Positions 26,705 through 36,579 are shown, numbered from the stretch's first letter. The stretch: DNA of 64,000 nucleotides from Geobacillus thermodenitrificans subsp. thermodenitrificans DSM 465 (GCF_000496575.1 NZ_AYKT01000005.1:186001-250000); one strand, 5' to 3'. Notes: a model not told the origin generated them from the sequence alone. Numbers and translations: made by a program.

Positions 26705-27958
26705 TTAATAAAGGAGATATCGCTCACGTTTCTTGTGAAAGGCTTCCACATCCTTTTCCCAACGCTTTTTCATTTGTTCCATCGTCATTCCCTCTTCAAT
26801 CGCCTTTCGAACCCATCCATTTCCGATCAGTTGATCAAAATAAGAGATTCCTTGACTATCTTCAGCGCGAAAAGCAAATTGATCTGGATACAAATCATGA
26901 ATCGTCTTTACCATTGCTACTCCTGTTTCGACCGGTCGGAACACTTGGCGATCGGTGACATGAATTTGTACACCATGTACGAGTGTTCCGCTATATTTCG
27001 AGAACGTTGGCTGAAAACTTGCTGGACGGAAACGTACGCCCGGAAGGCGAAGAGCGTTTAATTTTTCAGCTAACTGCAACCCATCGATAAACGGAGCGCC
27101 AATCAGTTCAAATGGCTTTGTTGTCCCGCGGCCTTCCGATACATTTGTTCCTTCAAACAGTGCCGTTCCGGGGTATACCAAGGCAGTATCCAATGTTGGC
27201 ATGTTCGGAGATGGTAACACCCATTGCCATCCCGTATCATCATAATACATTGAACGTTTCCAACCTTTCATTTTCACGACGGTGACATCCGCATCAATAC
27301 CGAACTCTTTATTAATAAGCAACGCCAATTCACCGACAGTCATTCCATGTCGCAACGGGATGGGATACATTCCAACAAAAGAGGAATAGTCCGTTTCTAG
27401 AACAGGTCCTTCGACTTTCACGCCGCCCAACGGATTCGGGCGATCTAGCACAATAAATGGGATGTTGTTTTCCTTTGCTGCTTCCATTGCATACGCCATC
27501 GTATAAATATACGTGTAAAACCGAGCGCCGACATCTTGAATATCAAAAAGAAGGATATCTACTCCCTTTAACATTTCTGGTGTCGGTTTTTTCGTTGGCC
27601 CGTACAAACTATATACGGGAAGGCCAGTCTTTTCATCAATGTAAAAAGGAACGTATTCGCCAGCCTGGGCGCTGCCGCGCACTCCATGTTCCGGTCCATA
27701 TAAAGCGACGAGTTCAACATCACGATCATTGTAAAGAAGGTCTACTGAGCTATTTAGATCCCGATCAACTCCCGTTGGGTTCGTAATGAGGCCGATCCGT
27801 TTCCCTTTTATTAACTTCTTCTGCTCTTTGAGTAATACCTCAATGCCCAACTCTAGCTGTGGATGCTCTTTTTTCTTCGGGGCTTTGGCCAAGGCATCGG
27901 TAAACATAAATAAACTTAGCAAGATCAAAGAAAACATCATCCACCATTTCTTTTTCAT
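26705..27958 (-). CDS. namZ: Exo-beta-N-acetylmuramidase NamZ (DUF1343)
   Basis: The 417-residue exported protein has a signal peptide (MKKKWWMMFSLILLSLFMF, cleavage near residue 25) and a DUF1343 domain over the rest. Recognisable stretches are GKRIGLITNPTGVDRD, LYGPEHGVRG, DIQDVGARFYTYIYTM and DRPNPLGG. The B. subtilis homologue YbbC/NamZ releases MurNAc from the non-reducing end of peptidoglycan sugar chains, working with NagZ and AmiE. All three are kept together here in the same order, namZ last, 15 bases after nagZ. Start ATG has GGGAGGAACGTT upstream. Confidence 0.88.
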   Translation of the reverse strand: MKKKWWMMFSLILLSLFMFTDALAKAPKKKEHPQLELGIEVLLKEQKKLIKGKRIGLITNPTGVDRDLNSSVDLLYNDRDVELVALYGPEHGVRGSAQAGEYVPFYIDEKTGLPVYSLYGPTKKPTPEMLKGVDILLFDIQDVGARFYTYIYTMAYAMEAAKENNIPFIVLDRPNPLGGVKVEGPVLETDYSSFVGMYPIPLRHGMTVGELALLINKEFGIDADVTVVKMKGWKRSMYYDDTGWQWVLPSPNMPTLDTALVYPGTALFEGTNVSEGRGTTKPFELIGAPFIDGLQLAEKLNALRLPGVRFRPASFQPTFSKYSGTLVHGVQIHVTDRQVFRPVETGVAMVKTIHDLYPDQFAFRAEDSQGISYFDQLIGNGWVRKAIEEGMTMEQMKKRWEKDVEAFHKKRERYLLY

Positions 27959-27973
27959 AACGTTCCTCCCGTT

Positions 27974-30067
27974 TTAGTAACTAAGGCCATGACCATATTC
28001 GTACAATATACCGCCATCATAACGTGGAATCGTTACCGGAAGCCGGCCGGTTGGCATGTTGATTCCAAAAATCACATCTACCACCGCCTGAAAACTTGCC
28101 GGTTGAAAACTATACTGGGCCAAATATGCCTCAACGTCCGGGTAGGACATCATATCATACGGGTTGCGAATCCCGATAGCAATAACAGGAGCATCCGTAT
28201 TATCAATCATTTGTCGCACCATTTTCATTTGTGGATTGGACGGCAGCCGCTCTGAGGCGTTTGACGTATAAGTGCCGACAATAACGGCATCGGCTTTTTT
28301 TACGCTTTGTAACTGCTCCTCGTTTAACGGAGCTGCACCTTGAATCACAGTCACATTGGACACATATGCCCGCACCGCTTCAGCCAATGATTCAATCATC
28401 GTATTGCCGACAACGACGAGATGATCGATTTTGCTTGGCGATAGCGGCAATACTTGTTCATTTTTCACCAATGTGATCGATTTGGCTGCCGCTTCGCGCT
28501 CGATTTGTTTATGCTCCTCTGAACCGACAACACGCAACGCGCGATCGATCACTTCCTGTTCATTCGGCGGCGTCTCTTGCTTAAAAATACCCCGTTTCAC
28601 TTTCAACGTCAAAATCCGTTTCACGGATTGATCGATCCTCTCTTGTGAGATCTCACCGTTTTCCACCGCCTTCTTCAAACCGGTAGCAACTTCTTCCAAT
28701 CCGATCGGCATCAGCACAATATCCGCACCCGCTTGCACCGCTCTAACTGCTGCATCGACCGGTCCGAAATGATCGCTGATGGCTTTCATGTTCATAGCAT
28801 CCGTAATAATCACGCCTTGAAATCCCATTTCTTGACGCATTAATTCCGTAAGCACTTTATGTGACAATGTGGCAGGAAGCGAAATTTCTGTCCCGTCTTT
28901 TTGGGAAATGACTTTCGTATCATCGATTTTCGGGAATGTGACATGGGCGGTCATCACCGCGTCAATCCCAGCTTCCATTGCCTTTTGAAACGGATACCAT
29001 TCCACCGTTTCAAGACGGCTTCGGTCGTGTGGCACCTCGGGAAGTCCGAGATGAGAGTCGACCGCAGTATCCCCATGACCTGGAAAATGCTTGGCGGTAG
29101 CGGCAACACCGCTATCTTGCAGCCCTTTCATATATGCTGTCCCTAGTTGGGCGACCAATTCTGGATTTTCACCGAATGAACGAACCCCGATAACCGGATT
29201 ATCCGGATTGTTGTTTACGTCCAAAACAGGTGCTAAATTCATATTTATGCCTAACGCGTATAACTCTTCGCCAATCGCATGTCCTACTTTGTAAGCGAGC
29301 GACTCCGAACGCGTAGCTCCGAGCGCCATATTCCCTGGCATATTCGTCCCTGACTGCAACCTCGTCACAATGCCGCCTTCCTGATCGATGGAGATCAGCA
29401 AACCGAACTTTTCCGCTGCTTGTTGATAATCCATCACAAGCCGTGCTGTCTGCTCGGTCGTTACAACGTTTTCTCGGAATAAAATAATGCCGCCAATATG
29501 ATATTTTTGTATGAGCTCTTTGATTTCCGGACGCATCGCCGTGACAGGTGCTCCGTTAAAATATCGGAAATCCGGCATTAGCATCTGGCCGATTTTTTCT
29601 TCTAGTGTCAACCCTTTAACCGCTCGCGAAATCACGTCATAACGGCTTCCTTTTTCCTTAGAAACAGACACTTTGATGTCTGATTTTCCCCCTTTTTTTG
29701 CTGCAGAAACGGGTTTTACAGTAAATCCGATTCGATCTTTGCGAACGCCATCGGTAACGGTGATGAACGTTTTTCCACTTTTCCCGCTGAAAACTACGGT
29801 ACCGTTGCGGCTGACAGAAGCGACTTGTCGATTGGATGATTTCCATTGAACCCCTGTTGTCACTTCAGAAAAATTTCCTTTTGGATAAACTTTCAATGCC
29901 CGCAATGCGACAGTATTCCCGTCGATGGTTACGTCAACCTCAGGGATATTCTGGTAGATAATCAAATCGACTCCCACTTTCTCTTTGGCTCCAACCTGTG
30001 GCGAGGCCCACGAAATGAAAAAGGTGATCACAGTCATGAAAACAGCTGTTTTCCAATAAAATGACAT
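27974..30067 (-). CDS. nagZ: Exported beta-N-acetylglucosaminidase NagZ (GH3)
   Basis: The 697-residue protein has an N-terminal signal or anchor segment (about residues 5-25) and a Big_2-like immunoglobulin domain at about 33-117 (VQWKSSNRQVASVSRNGTV). The GH3 catalytic barrel covers about 140-500 and the GH3 C-terminal domain about 525-697. The catalytic His-Asp pair is expected in KHFPGHGDTAVDSH near residue 325, and the nucleophile Asp in IITDAMNMKAI near 420. It removes GlcNAc from peptidoglycan fragments outside the cell after AmiE has cut off the peptides. The extra Big_2 domain may attach it to the wall. It is the middle gene of the operon, 25 bases downstream of amiE. Confidence 0.9.
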   Translation of the reverse strand: MSFYWKTAVFMTVITFFISWASPQVGAKEKVGVDLIIYQNIPEVDVTIDGNTVALRALKVYPKGNFSEVTTGVQWKSSNRQVASVSRNGTVVFSGKSGKTFITVTDGVRKDRIGFTVKPVSAAKKGGKSDIKVSVSKEKGSRYDVISRAVKGLTLEEKIGQMLMPDFRYFNGAPVTAMRPEIKELIQKYHIGGIILFRENVVTTEQTARLVMDYQQAAEKFGLLISIDQEGGIVTRLQSGTNMPGNMALGATRSESLAYKVGHAIGEELYALGINMNLAPVLDVNNNPDNPVIGVRSFGENPELVAQLGTAYMKGLQDSGVAATAKHFPGHGDTAVDSHLGLPEVPHDRSRLETVEWYPFQKAMEAGIDAVMTAHVTFPKIDDTKVISQKDGTEISLPATLSHKVLTELMRQEMGFQGVIITDAMNMKAISDHFGPVDAAVRAVQAGADIVLMPIGLEEVATGLKKAVENGEISQERIDQSVKRILTLKVKRGIFKQETPPNEQEVIDRALRVVGSEEHKQIEREAAAKSITLVKNEQVLPLSPSKIDHLVVVGNTMIESLAEAVRAYVSNVTVIQGAAPLNEEQLQSVKKADAVIVGTYTSNASERLPSNPQMKMVRQMIDNTDAPVIAIGIRNPYDMMSYPDVEAYLAQYSFQPASFQAVVDVIFGINMPTGRLPVTIPRYDGGILYEYGHGLSY

Positions 30068-30092
30068 CCCCGTTCCCCCTTATATGGTTTGT

Positions 30093-31802
30093 TTAAAACG
30101 TGCGCCGTTCCCAATCATGGCTTTCCCATAATGTCTCTAACTCTTTCCCATCATCGTCGACAAGGCGAATATTTGTGACATACCAGCCACGCCCGTTAAC
30201 GGACGAATCGGTACAGTAGCGAAACCGAATGGCAACCGTATGAGCCGGAATAGGCACCGTTTTCGTTGTCCAGTCACTGCTGCCTGTCAGCTGTTCCCCA
30301 ACTTGCCTCCAATGTTCTCCATCTTGTGATACTTCGACAACACCGAAATCAACATCCGGCTCCATTCGGTACCATGTATCAAACGTTAATGTGAGCTGTT
30401 TACGGGCCACTACCTTTGTCGACAGTATCGCATTCAAATGATCTCCATATCCCGCAAACCAAGCTGCTTTTTTCCCGGGAATGGCCACGGGAATGGCGTC
30501 TGCCGTTAGACGGGAAACTTGCCTGCGCAACGGATTGATGGATGGCGTATTGCGTGTAGGGTGAACGCGATTAGTTAATAAAATAGCGATCACATTATTG
30601 TTCGGGTTTACAACGATGGATGTTCCCGTATACCCTGTATGGCCAAACGATGTATGTTCAGACAATGCATCCATATACCATCCTTGTGCGAGTTCCCACC
30701 CGAGCCCATGATCGTATCCAGGAAACTGCGGAATTTGATTTTCCATGAGCAGCTGAACCGTTTCCGGCTGTAAAATCCGCTTGCCGCCATATGTTCCATT
30801 TTGCAAAAACATGGAAGCAAAAATAGCCAAATCCCTAGCAGTTGAAAACAATCCCGCATGTCCGGCCACCCCATCTAGCGCCCATGCGTTTTCATCATGC
30901 ACTTCCCCCCAAACCATTCCTCTTCCCGTCCATGGCTGATATTCCGTAGCAGCGATTCTCCTCTTTTTTAGCAACGGGGGATTATACATCGTATTGTTCA
31001 TGCCTAACGGCTTCGTAATATACCGATACACAAACTGATCAAGACGTACGCCCGATAAACGTTCGACCAATGCACCTAAAGTAATCATGTTCAAATCACT
31101 GTATACATACGTTGTTCCCGGGGGATGCTCAAGCGGCTGGGCAAATACAATTTGCAAACGATCGTCGCGATTCGTTCCCATTGTATACAGGGGGATCCAC
31201 GCCGCCAGCCCAGACGTATGGGTCATCAGTTGACGGATCGTTACATTTTCTTTTCCGTTTTGGGCAAATTCCGGTATGTACTTCGCAACAGGATCGTCTA
31301 GCGAAAATTTTCCTTGTTCGTATAGCTTCATCGCCGCTGTTGTTGTGAACAGTTTGCTGATGGATGCCAAATCAAACATTGTGTCCATTCGCATCGGAAT
31401 CGGCTGTTTAGATTGTGTAAACGTATCGTCCTCATACTGTTTGGCATATCCATACGCTTTCTGTTTCACAATCATTCCGCGCCGCACAATGTAAACGACC
31501 GCCCCCGAAATGACGTTGTCGCGCATGGCTTGCGTTATGACTTCATCAATTTTTCGTAAAGGAGCTTCTCTCATGCCAGCAGCTTGAGGTGTTCCAGGAT
31601 GAATAACCGCGGAAATCGATCCTTTCTGATCCCAAGAAAAAGAGGCTTTCCTGTGAGACTGACTCGTTTTATACGCTTTTATTTCGGCTGACTCGATTGT
31701 AGGGGTTGGATCATGGTGGGATGTGGCGGCGACCGGTGAACAAAAAAGAACGGAGCCGAACAAAATCGACGACAAGATCATAAAAACAGGCCGCTTATCC
31801 AT
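30093..31802 (-). CDS. amiE: Exported N-acetylmuramyl-L-alanine amidase AmiE (serine beta-lactamase fold)
   Basis: The 569-residue precursor has a signal peptide (MDKRPVFMILSSILFGSVLF) and a class C beta-lactamase-like domain at about residues 80-430. Active-site motifs are SISK (S-x-x-K) in FDLASISKLFTTTAA, YSDLN (Y-x-N) and HTGYTG. A C-terminal beta-sandwich at about 440-569 looks like a carbohydrate-binding or discoidin-type module. In B. subtilis, AmiE (YbbE) strips peptides from MurNAc so that NagZ and NamZ can degrade the glycan. It is the first gene of the operon here; in B. subtilis murQ-murR-murP precede it, but they are absent from this locus. The promoter region carries cre-like and NagR-like sites. 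Confidence 0.85.
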   Translation of the reverse strand: MDKRPVFMILSSILFGSVLFCSPVAATSHHDPTPTIESAEIKAYKTSQSHRKASFSWDQKGSISAVIHPGTPQAAGMREAPLRKIDEVITQAMRDNVISGAVVYIVRRGMIVKQKAYGYAKQYEDDTFTQSKQPIPMRMDTMFDLASISKLFTTTAAMKLYEQGKFSLDDPVAKYIPEFAQNGKENVTIRQLMTHTSGLAAWIPLYTMGTNRDDRLQIVFAQPLEHPPGTTYVYSDLNMITLGALVERLSGVRLDQFVYRYITKPLGMNNTMYNPPLLKKRRIAATEYQPWTGRGMVWGEVHDENAWALDGVAGHAGLFSTARDLAIFASMFLQNGTYGGKRILQPETVQLLMENQIPQFPGYDHGLGWELAQGWYMDALSEHTSFGHTGYTGTSIVVNPNNNVIAILLTNRVHPTRNTPSINPLRRQVSRLTADAIPVAIPGKKAAWFAGYGDHLNAILSTKVVARKQLTLTFDTWYRMEPDVDFGVVEVSQDGEHWRQVGEQLTGSSDWTTKTVPIPAHTVAIRFRYCTDSSVNGRGWYVTNIRLVDDDGKELETLWESHDWERRTF

Positions 31803-31844
31803 AAAATAGCCCCCTTTATCCGATTAAGATCTCCCGCAAAACAA

Positions 31845-31858
31845 TGATAGCGCTTTCT
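31845..31858 (-). promoter_or_regulatory. cre-like site (CcpA) at the amiE promoter
   Basis: TGATAGCGCTTTCT matches 13 of 14 positions of the catabolite-responsive element consensus TGWNANCGNTNWCA. It sits at or just after the expected transcription start (minus-strand -10 TATGAT at 31865-31870), where CcpA normally represses. Confidence 0.65.
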
Positions 31859-31879
31859 ATCGTTATCATACAAGTTTTT

Positions 31880-31899
31880 TGGTATAGTTGTATATACCA
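31880..31899. promoter_or_regulatory. NagR/YvoA-like operator upstream of amiE
   Basis: TGGTATA-N6-TATACCA is a perfect 7-bp-arm dyad just upstream of the amiE -10. It resembles the TGGTATAGA-type half sites bound by GntR/HutC-family NagR in B. subtilis. A GlcNAc-phosphate-sensing repressor for a muropeptide operon makes sense, but no such regulator is encoded in this window. Confidence 0.55.
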
Positions 31900-32111
31900 C
31901 TTTATTACCAATTACCTCCATATTTCGCTTCTTCAAATAGCTCTTTTTCATCTATTGAAATGCTTCCCTGTATAGGTATGATGGCACATATCTTTGTCAC
32001 CACATCCGATAAAACACTTAGAAGAACGTGGAAGGATTTTGTCGTGAAGTAACTATGGTGATTCTTGATCACTCAAGACCAAATGATAAATATCATGCCT
32101 TTATATTAATG

Positions 32112-32142
32112 AAGAAACTCCCCTGCCTCTATTCGGCAGGGG
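32112..32142 (-). terminator. Terminator of the oxidoreductase gene
   Basis: CCCCTGCC/GGCAGGGG stem (32120-32127 and 32135-32142) followed by AGTTTCTTC on the minus strand, about 20 bases after the stop. Confidence 0.75.
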
Positions 32143-32163
32143 ATCTCGTTCGTCTCTTCTCCG

Positions 32164-33150
32164 TTAGACCAACCGTACAACTGTCCGGCCGCGTAGTTCG
32201 CCGCGCAAAATACGCGCAAGCGCCCCCGGCAGTTCATGAAGCGAAATTTCATGGACAATTTGCTCCAAATCCGGCTTTAAATCGCTAGCCAATTGCTCCC
32301 AAATGCGAAGGCGCAAGTCCATCGGGCAATAGACGGAATCGATGCCAAGCAGGCTGACACCGCGCAAAATAAACGGGTGGACGGTTGTCGGCACCTCGAC
32401 GCCTCCTGTTAATCCACTCACTGCCACCGCTCCGCCGTAGCGGATACGGCTCAACACGGTTGCTAGCGTCCGTCCGCCAACCGGATCGACCGCCGCCGCC
32501 CAACGCTGCTTATCAAGCGGGCGGATGCGCTCGGCCGTGACATCCTCGCGCGTCAACACTTCTTTTGCTCCTAAAGCACGCAAATAGTCGTGCTCTGTCG
32601 CTTTGCCTGTACTCGCTGCCACCGTGTAGCCGCGCTTGGCAAGCATCGACACTGCTAGACTGCCAACACCACCCGTTGCCCCCGTGACGAGCACAGGTCC
32701 GCGTTCCGGAACAAGTCCGAGCTCCTCAAGACGGTGAATGGACAACGCCGCTGTAAAGCCAGCCGTACCGATCGCCATCGCTTCTCGTAACGTCAACCCT
32801 TTCGGCAATGGGACGAGCCAATCGCCATGTAAACGCGCATACTCACTGTACCCCCCAAAGTGAGTAACACCGATTTCATAGCCGGTCGCAATCACCTCAT
32901 CCCCTTCGCGAAATCGCGCGTCGTTTGAGGAGACAACAATCCCAGCCAAATCAATCCCTGGCACAAACGGATACGTTTTCACAATTTTACCATCCGGAAT
33001 CGATGCCAATCCGTCTTTGTAGTTGACACTTGAATAGTGGACGCGGACGACGACATCTCCTTCTGGCAAATCATCCATCGAGAGCGTTTCAACTCCGGCT
33101 GTAAACTCCGCTTCGGTTTTGTTGACGACAAACGCTTGGAATGTCGGCAC
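32164..33150 (-). CDS. YhdH/YhfP family quinone oxidoreductase (zinc-free MDR; acrylyl-CoA reductase type)
   Basis: The 328-residue medium-chain dehydrogenase/reductase has an N-terminal GroES-like domain (about residues 5-125, with SSVNYKDGLA and VPGIDLAGIV) and an NADPH-binding Rossmann domain with VLVTGATGGVGSLAVSML at about 150-167. The catalytic-zinc cysteines of alcohol dehydrogenases are absent, as expected for the YhdH/AcuI branch, which reduces acrylyl-CoA or enone substrates. The physiological substrate is not apparent from the neighbours. Start GTG has GGAGGGGG upstream. Confidence 0.85.
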   Translation of the reverse strand: MPTFQAFVVNKTEAEFTAGVETLSMDDLPEGDVVVRVHYSSVNYKDGLASIPDGKIVKTYPFVPGIDLAGIVVSSNDARFREGDEVIATGYEIGVTHFGGYSEYARLHGDWLVPLPKGLTLREAMAIGTAGFTAALSIHRLEELGLVPERGPVLVTGATGGVGSLAVSMLAKRGYTVAASTGKATEHDYLRALGAKEVLTREDVTAERIRPLDKQRWAAAVDPVGGRTLATVLSRIRYGGAVAVSGLTGGVEVPTTVHPFILRGVSLLGIDSVYCPMDLRLRIWEQLASDLKPDLEQIVHEISLHELPGALARILRGELRGRTVVRLV

Positions 33151-33342
33151 GGTTCCCCCTCCTTCTTCATTTTGTTTATTCCGCTAGTCTATGTTCGACA
33201 TACTAGCAGACGATTCCTTTTCCCAAAACGTCGGTGCTATCATCATCCCACTCTTCGCTGTTGGGCGGCAGTCATCCTTTATGTTCCTTCCTTCGCTTCC
33301 CCTCTTCACTGCCATATTTTCCCATACAGCAGCTAAAACTCT

Positions 33343-33380
33343 ATAAAAATGCCAGCCAAGGCAACCACCCGGCTGGCATT
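33343..33380 (-). terminator. Terminator of the aminotransferase gene
   Basis: Stem ATGCCAGCC/GGCTGGCAT (33349-33357 and 33371-33379) followed by TTTTATAG on the minus strand, 7 bases after the stop. Confidence 0.85.
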
Positions 33381-33386
33381 CCTTTT

Positions 33387-34742
33387 CTATTTGATTTGTG
33401 CTAATGCCTCCGTCAAGACACGGACAAGGAATGAAAGCTCATCATCACTGATGCACAGCGGCGGCGATAAGGTAAGCACGTTGTTGTACCCGGCGACCGT
33501 CGCTCCGTTTTTGCCGATAATGACACCATGCTCTTTGCAGCGGCTGATTACTTGATTGACGAGCGATACATCCAGCGGCTCTTTCGTCGTTTGGTCAGCA
33601 ACAAGCTCAATGCCGACAAGCAGCCCTCTTCCGCGCACATCGCCAACATACGGATGGTCAGCCAGTTTCGTTTTCAGTGCTGAAAGCAGCCATTCGCCCG
33701 CCTCACGTGAACGGTCAAACAGATGCTCTGTCTCCATGATTTCAATATTTTTCAGCGCCAGAGCGCACGAAGCCGGATGGCCGCCAAACGTATTAACATG
33801 ACGGAAATAGTCGTATTCATCCGTTCCTTTAAACGCCTCGTAAATTTCCTTTCGCACCGCCGTTGCTGCCAGCGGCAAGTAGGCGCTTGTAATGCCTTTC
33901 GCCATCGTAATGATATCCGGCTTAATCCCCTCATGCATGAACCCAAACGGCTTCCCTGTTCGGCCGAAACCGCAGATGACTTCATCGACAATGAGTAGTG
34001 CTCCGTGTTTTTCACATACTTCCTTGACCGCCTTCATGTATCCATCTGGCGGCATGAGCACTCCGCCGCCCGTGATGATCGGCTCCATGATCATGGCGGC
34101 GATCGTCTCACTCAGTTCCCACGTCATCACATCGTCAACAGCTTTCACGGCTCGCAGCTGGCGCGGATCGTCCGCTGCATCAGGATCGCGGTATCGATCA
34201 GGCGGCGGCACATGGATGAAGCCCGGAGCGAGCGGCTCATATTTGTATTTTCGTTGTGCCTGTCCGGTCGCCGCGAGCGCTCCCATCGAATTGCCGTGAT
34301 ATGCCCGGTAGCGGGAGATGATTTTGTATCGGTGGGGTTCGCCACGTTGCTGATGATATTGACGGGCAATTTTAAACGCTGTTTCATTCGCCTCCGACCC
34401 GCTGTTGGAAAAGAAGATGACATACTCATCGCCTAACAGCTCATTGAGTTTTTCCCCAAGCTGAATGGCAGGCAAGTGACTTTGCGTCAGCGGGAAATAT
34501 GGCAGCGTTTTCAGTTGCTCGTACGCCGCTTCAGCGAGCTCCTCGCGCCCGTAGCCGACATTGACGCACCAAAGCCCGGCCATGGCGTCCAAATATTTGT
34601 TTCCAGCGACATCGGTCACCCAGCATCCTTTGGCTTCGGTCACAACAACCGTCGCGTTTGGATTGTACGGCTTCATCGAATGCCAAATGTATCGATCGTC
34701 TTTGTCGAGCCATAATTGATGGCTTTGTTCAGTTTTCATCAC
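33387..34742 (-). CDS. Class III PLP-dependent aminotransferase (omega-amino acid type)
   Basis: The 451-residue fold-type I aminotransferase of subgroup III has SNSGSEANETA (phosphate and cofactor contact), the Asp of LLIVDEVICGFGRTG, and the PLP lysine in MAKGITSAYLP at about residue 280. Family members use beta-alanine, GABA, putrescine-like amines or other omega-amino acids with pyruvate or 2-oxoglutarate; it resembles B. subtilis YhxA. A PucR regulator lies directly upstream in the same direction and a GabP-like permease is divergent, which suggests catabolism of GABA or beta-alanine. Start is either the GTG at 34742 or the ATG at 34739; GGAG suits the GTG. Confidence 0.85.
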   Translation of the reverse strand: MMKTEQSHQLWLDKDDRYIWHSMKPYNPNATVVVTEAKGCWVTDVAGNKYLDAMAGLWCVNVGYGREELAEAAYEQLKTLPYFPLTQSHLPAIQLGEKLNELLGDEYVIFFSNSGSEANETAFKIARQYHQQRGEPHRYKIISRYRAYHGNSMGALAATGQAQRKYKYEPLAPGFIHVPPPDRYRDPDAADDPRQLRAVKAVDDVMTWELSETIAAMIMEPIITGGGVLMPPDGYMKAVKEVCEKHGALLIVDEVICGFGRTGKPFGFMHEGIKPDIITMAKGITSAYLPLAATAVRKEIYEAFKGTDEYDYFRHVNTFGGHPASCALALKNIEIMETEHLFDRSREAGEWLLSALKTKLADHPYVGDVRGRGLLVGIELVADQTTKEPLDVSLVNQVISRCKEHGVIIGKNGATVAGYNNVLTLSPPLCISDDELSFLVRVLTEALAQIK

Positions 34743-34962
34743 CGCTTGGCTCCTCTCTATTTAGAATCGCCTCATGCTATAGTCATTATCGCGCAACTTC
34801 CTACGCCGTTCATTAGACACAATGTAAAAACAGTCATTGAATCTGTTCCACAGTTTGGCTACCTTGTTCTATCTAAACCGCCATCCATTCCCCTGTTGCG
34901 CTCTTCCCCATGGAAGCGGGCTTCCTAGCTGCTCCCGCAAACAGGCTTTCCGTTTCCATTCA

Positions 34963-36579
34963 CTAAAGTTGCGCATTTCTTTGCGCGTATAGCGCCTCTC
35001 CATCACCCATCAAGTAGTCATACGCTTTGATCATCAGCTCAATAGCCAATCGTTTGTTCGCCTCCATGAAATTATCCCCAAGGAAGCTTTCCAGCTTCTC
35101 GATGCGGTGATACAACGTTTGCCGGACGATAAACAGCCGTTTTGCCGCCTCTTGCTTCGAACCGTTGCACTGCAGATACACTTTGAGCGTTTCAAGCAGC
35201 TTTCCATTATATTTCCGGTCATACTCAATAATCGGCCCTAAATATCGGTTGATGGCCTCACGCAAATCGCTATATTTGTCTAACACCATAATCATCCGGT
35301 ATAAATGCAAATCATCGTAAAACAGGCTAGCTCCCTGTTCGTCCAACCGACTGCGAATTTTCAGCGCCTCTAGCGCAGCGCGGTAGCTTTGATTGATGGA
35401 AGAAAGAGATGGGACAAACGTTCCGACGCCGACCGGCAAGGCGGAAAGTCGTGTTTGCATAAAGTCCGATGCCATGAGACATTTGATTCCTTCCTCGATC
35501 CGGCTCTTCCACGTCTCCTCATCCCGAAGATTGATGGCAATAAACGCAAGGTGGCGTCCCATCTCTACCGAAAATAAGAGAAACCCGCGTTGCTCAAACA
35601 GCGAACGGCATAACAGCTTAAAATATGTTGAATCAAAGTTTCCTTTTTGACCCGCCGTCCCCACTTTACAAACCCATACCACTCCCCCGCGGCTATGAAG
35701 GGAAGGATGATGGTCTAATAAATAGGAAGAAATCTCTTGATCGGAGTACTCTCCTTCAATCCAGCCCTTTAGCCACTCATTTTCTTCGGTGCGCCGCCTC
35801 TCCTCGACGTAAAGGTTCCGCAACAAGTGCTGGGCCAGCGCTGTTGCGGTGCGATCCAAAATGAGCAAATCAAACTCGTTGATGTCCCGTCCGACAGGAA
35901 GAAGGGCCAACTCCGCGTATTCAGCACCAAATAACGAAATCGGCTTGACGACCGCAGCTGATGGCCAGTCGCTTTCTCCTCCAAGCCCAACACCTGCCCC
36001 CAAATTCCCCCTTGGCCGGCTCGGTATGTATTCCACATCCCCGCCGTGCATGTGGAAAACAACCTGATGGCCTAGGCAGCTGTGCAAAAATGTTAAAATC
36101 TCCCGATAATGATGAACCGTCAACAGCTTTTTGTTCAACTCTTGAGAATACGACTCGAGCTGAGCGATCATTTGATACTGCTGATTAATTAAATACGTGT
36201 GAATATCGTGAGTAATCTCGACGAAAGGAACTTCCTCAAGAAAAAGAATGAGCGGGAAATGATGACGGTTAGCCAGTTCCAGTGCCTCCTTTGGAATGGA
36301 GGAGGCATACGTTCCCAATTCGATGCATAGCCCGGAAGCATCACATTCGATCAGCTGCCGAAGCAGCGATAAAAACAATGAGTCATCTTCCCGCCACCCG
36401 ACACCAGTAGACAAAATGAGCTCTTTGCCGCGCAACAAATTGCTGATTTTCGTGACCTCAACAACATGCACCCATTTGACCGTCCTTGACAGTCCTTCTT
36501 TTCCAGCAATAACGACCGCCTTTTGGAAATACTTCCTCTGTAAAACATCGGCGACTGTCAGAGGAAAGCCGTACCCCAT
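34963..36579 (-). CDS. PucR family transcriptional regulator
   Basis: The 538-residue protein has an N-terminal PucR (purine catabolism) domain at about residues 8-130 (LTVADVLQRKYF, GKELILSTGVGWR), a central GGDEF-like domain, and a C-terminal HTH_30 domain with CNGSKQEAAKRLFIVRQTLY. Regulators of this kind control purine, proline, GABA or polyamine catabolism and often sit beside their targets. The aminotransferase downstream and the permease upstream on the other strand are the obvious candidates. Start ATG follows GGGGGAGGAAAGG. The 204-bp divergent region contains a long inverted repeat that could be its operator. Confidence 0.87.
   Translation of the reverse strand: MGYGFPLTVADVLQRKYFQKAVVIAGKEGLSRTVKWVHVVEVTKISNLLRGKELILSTGVGWREDDSLFLSLLRQLIECDASGLCIELGTYASSIPKEALELANRHHFPLILFLEEVPFVEITHDIHTYLINQQYQMIAQLESYSQELNKKLLTVHHYREILTFLHSCLGHQVVFHMHGGDVEYIPSRPRGNLGAGVGLGGESDWPSAAVVKPISLFGAEYAELALLPVGRDINEFDLLILDRTATALAQHLLRNLYVEERRRTEENEWLKGWIEGEYSDQEISSYLLDHHPSLHSRGGVVWVCKVGTAGQKGNFDSTYFKLLCRSLFEQRGFLLFSVEMGRHLAFIAINLRDEETWKSRIEEGIKCLMASDFMQTRLSALPVGVGTFVPSLSSINQSYRAALEALKIRSRLDEQGASLFYDDLHLYRMIMVLDKYSDLREAINRYLGPIIEYDRKYNGKLLETLKVYLQCNGSKQEAAKRLFIVRQTLYHRIEKLESFLGDNFMEANKRLAIELMIKAYDYLMGDGEALYAQRNAQL

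Larger units (their letters stand above)
31803..32163. other. 361-bp intergenic region upstream of amiE
   Basis: It contains the amiE promoter and two operator-like sites (listed separately) and, at its right end, the terminator of the oxidoreductase gene. The stretch 31920-32110 has no supportable gene. Confidence 0.6.
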
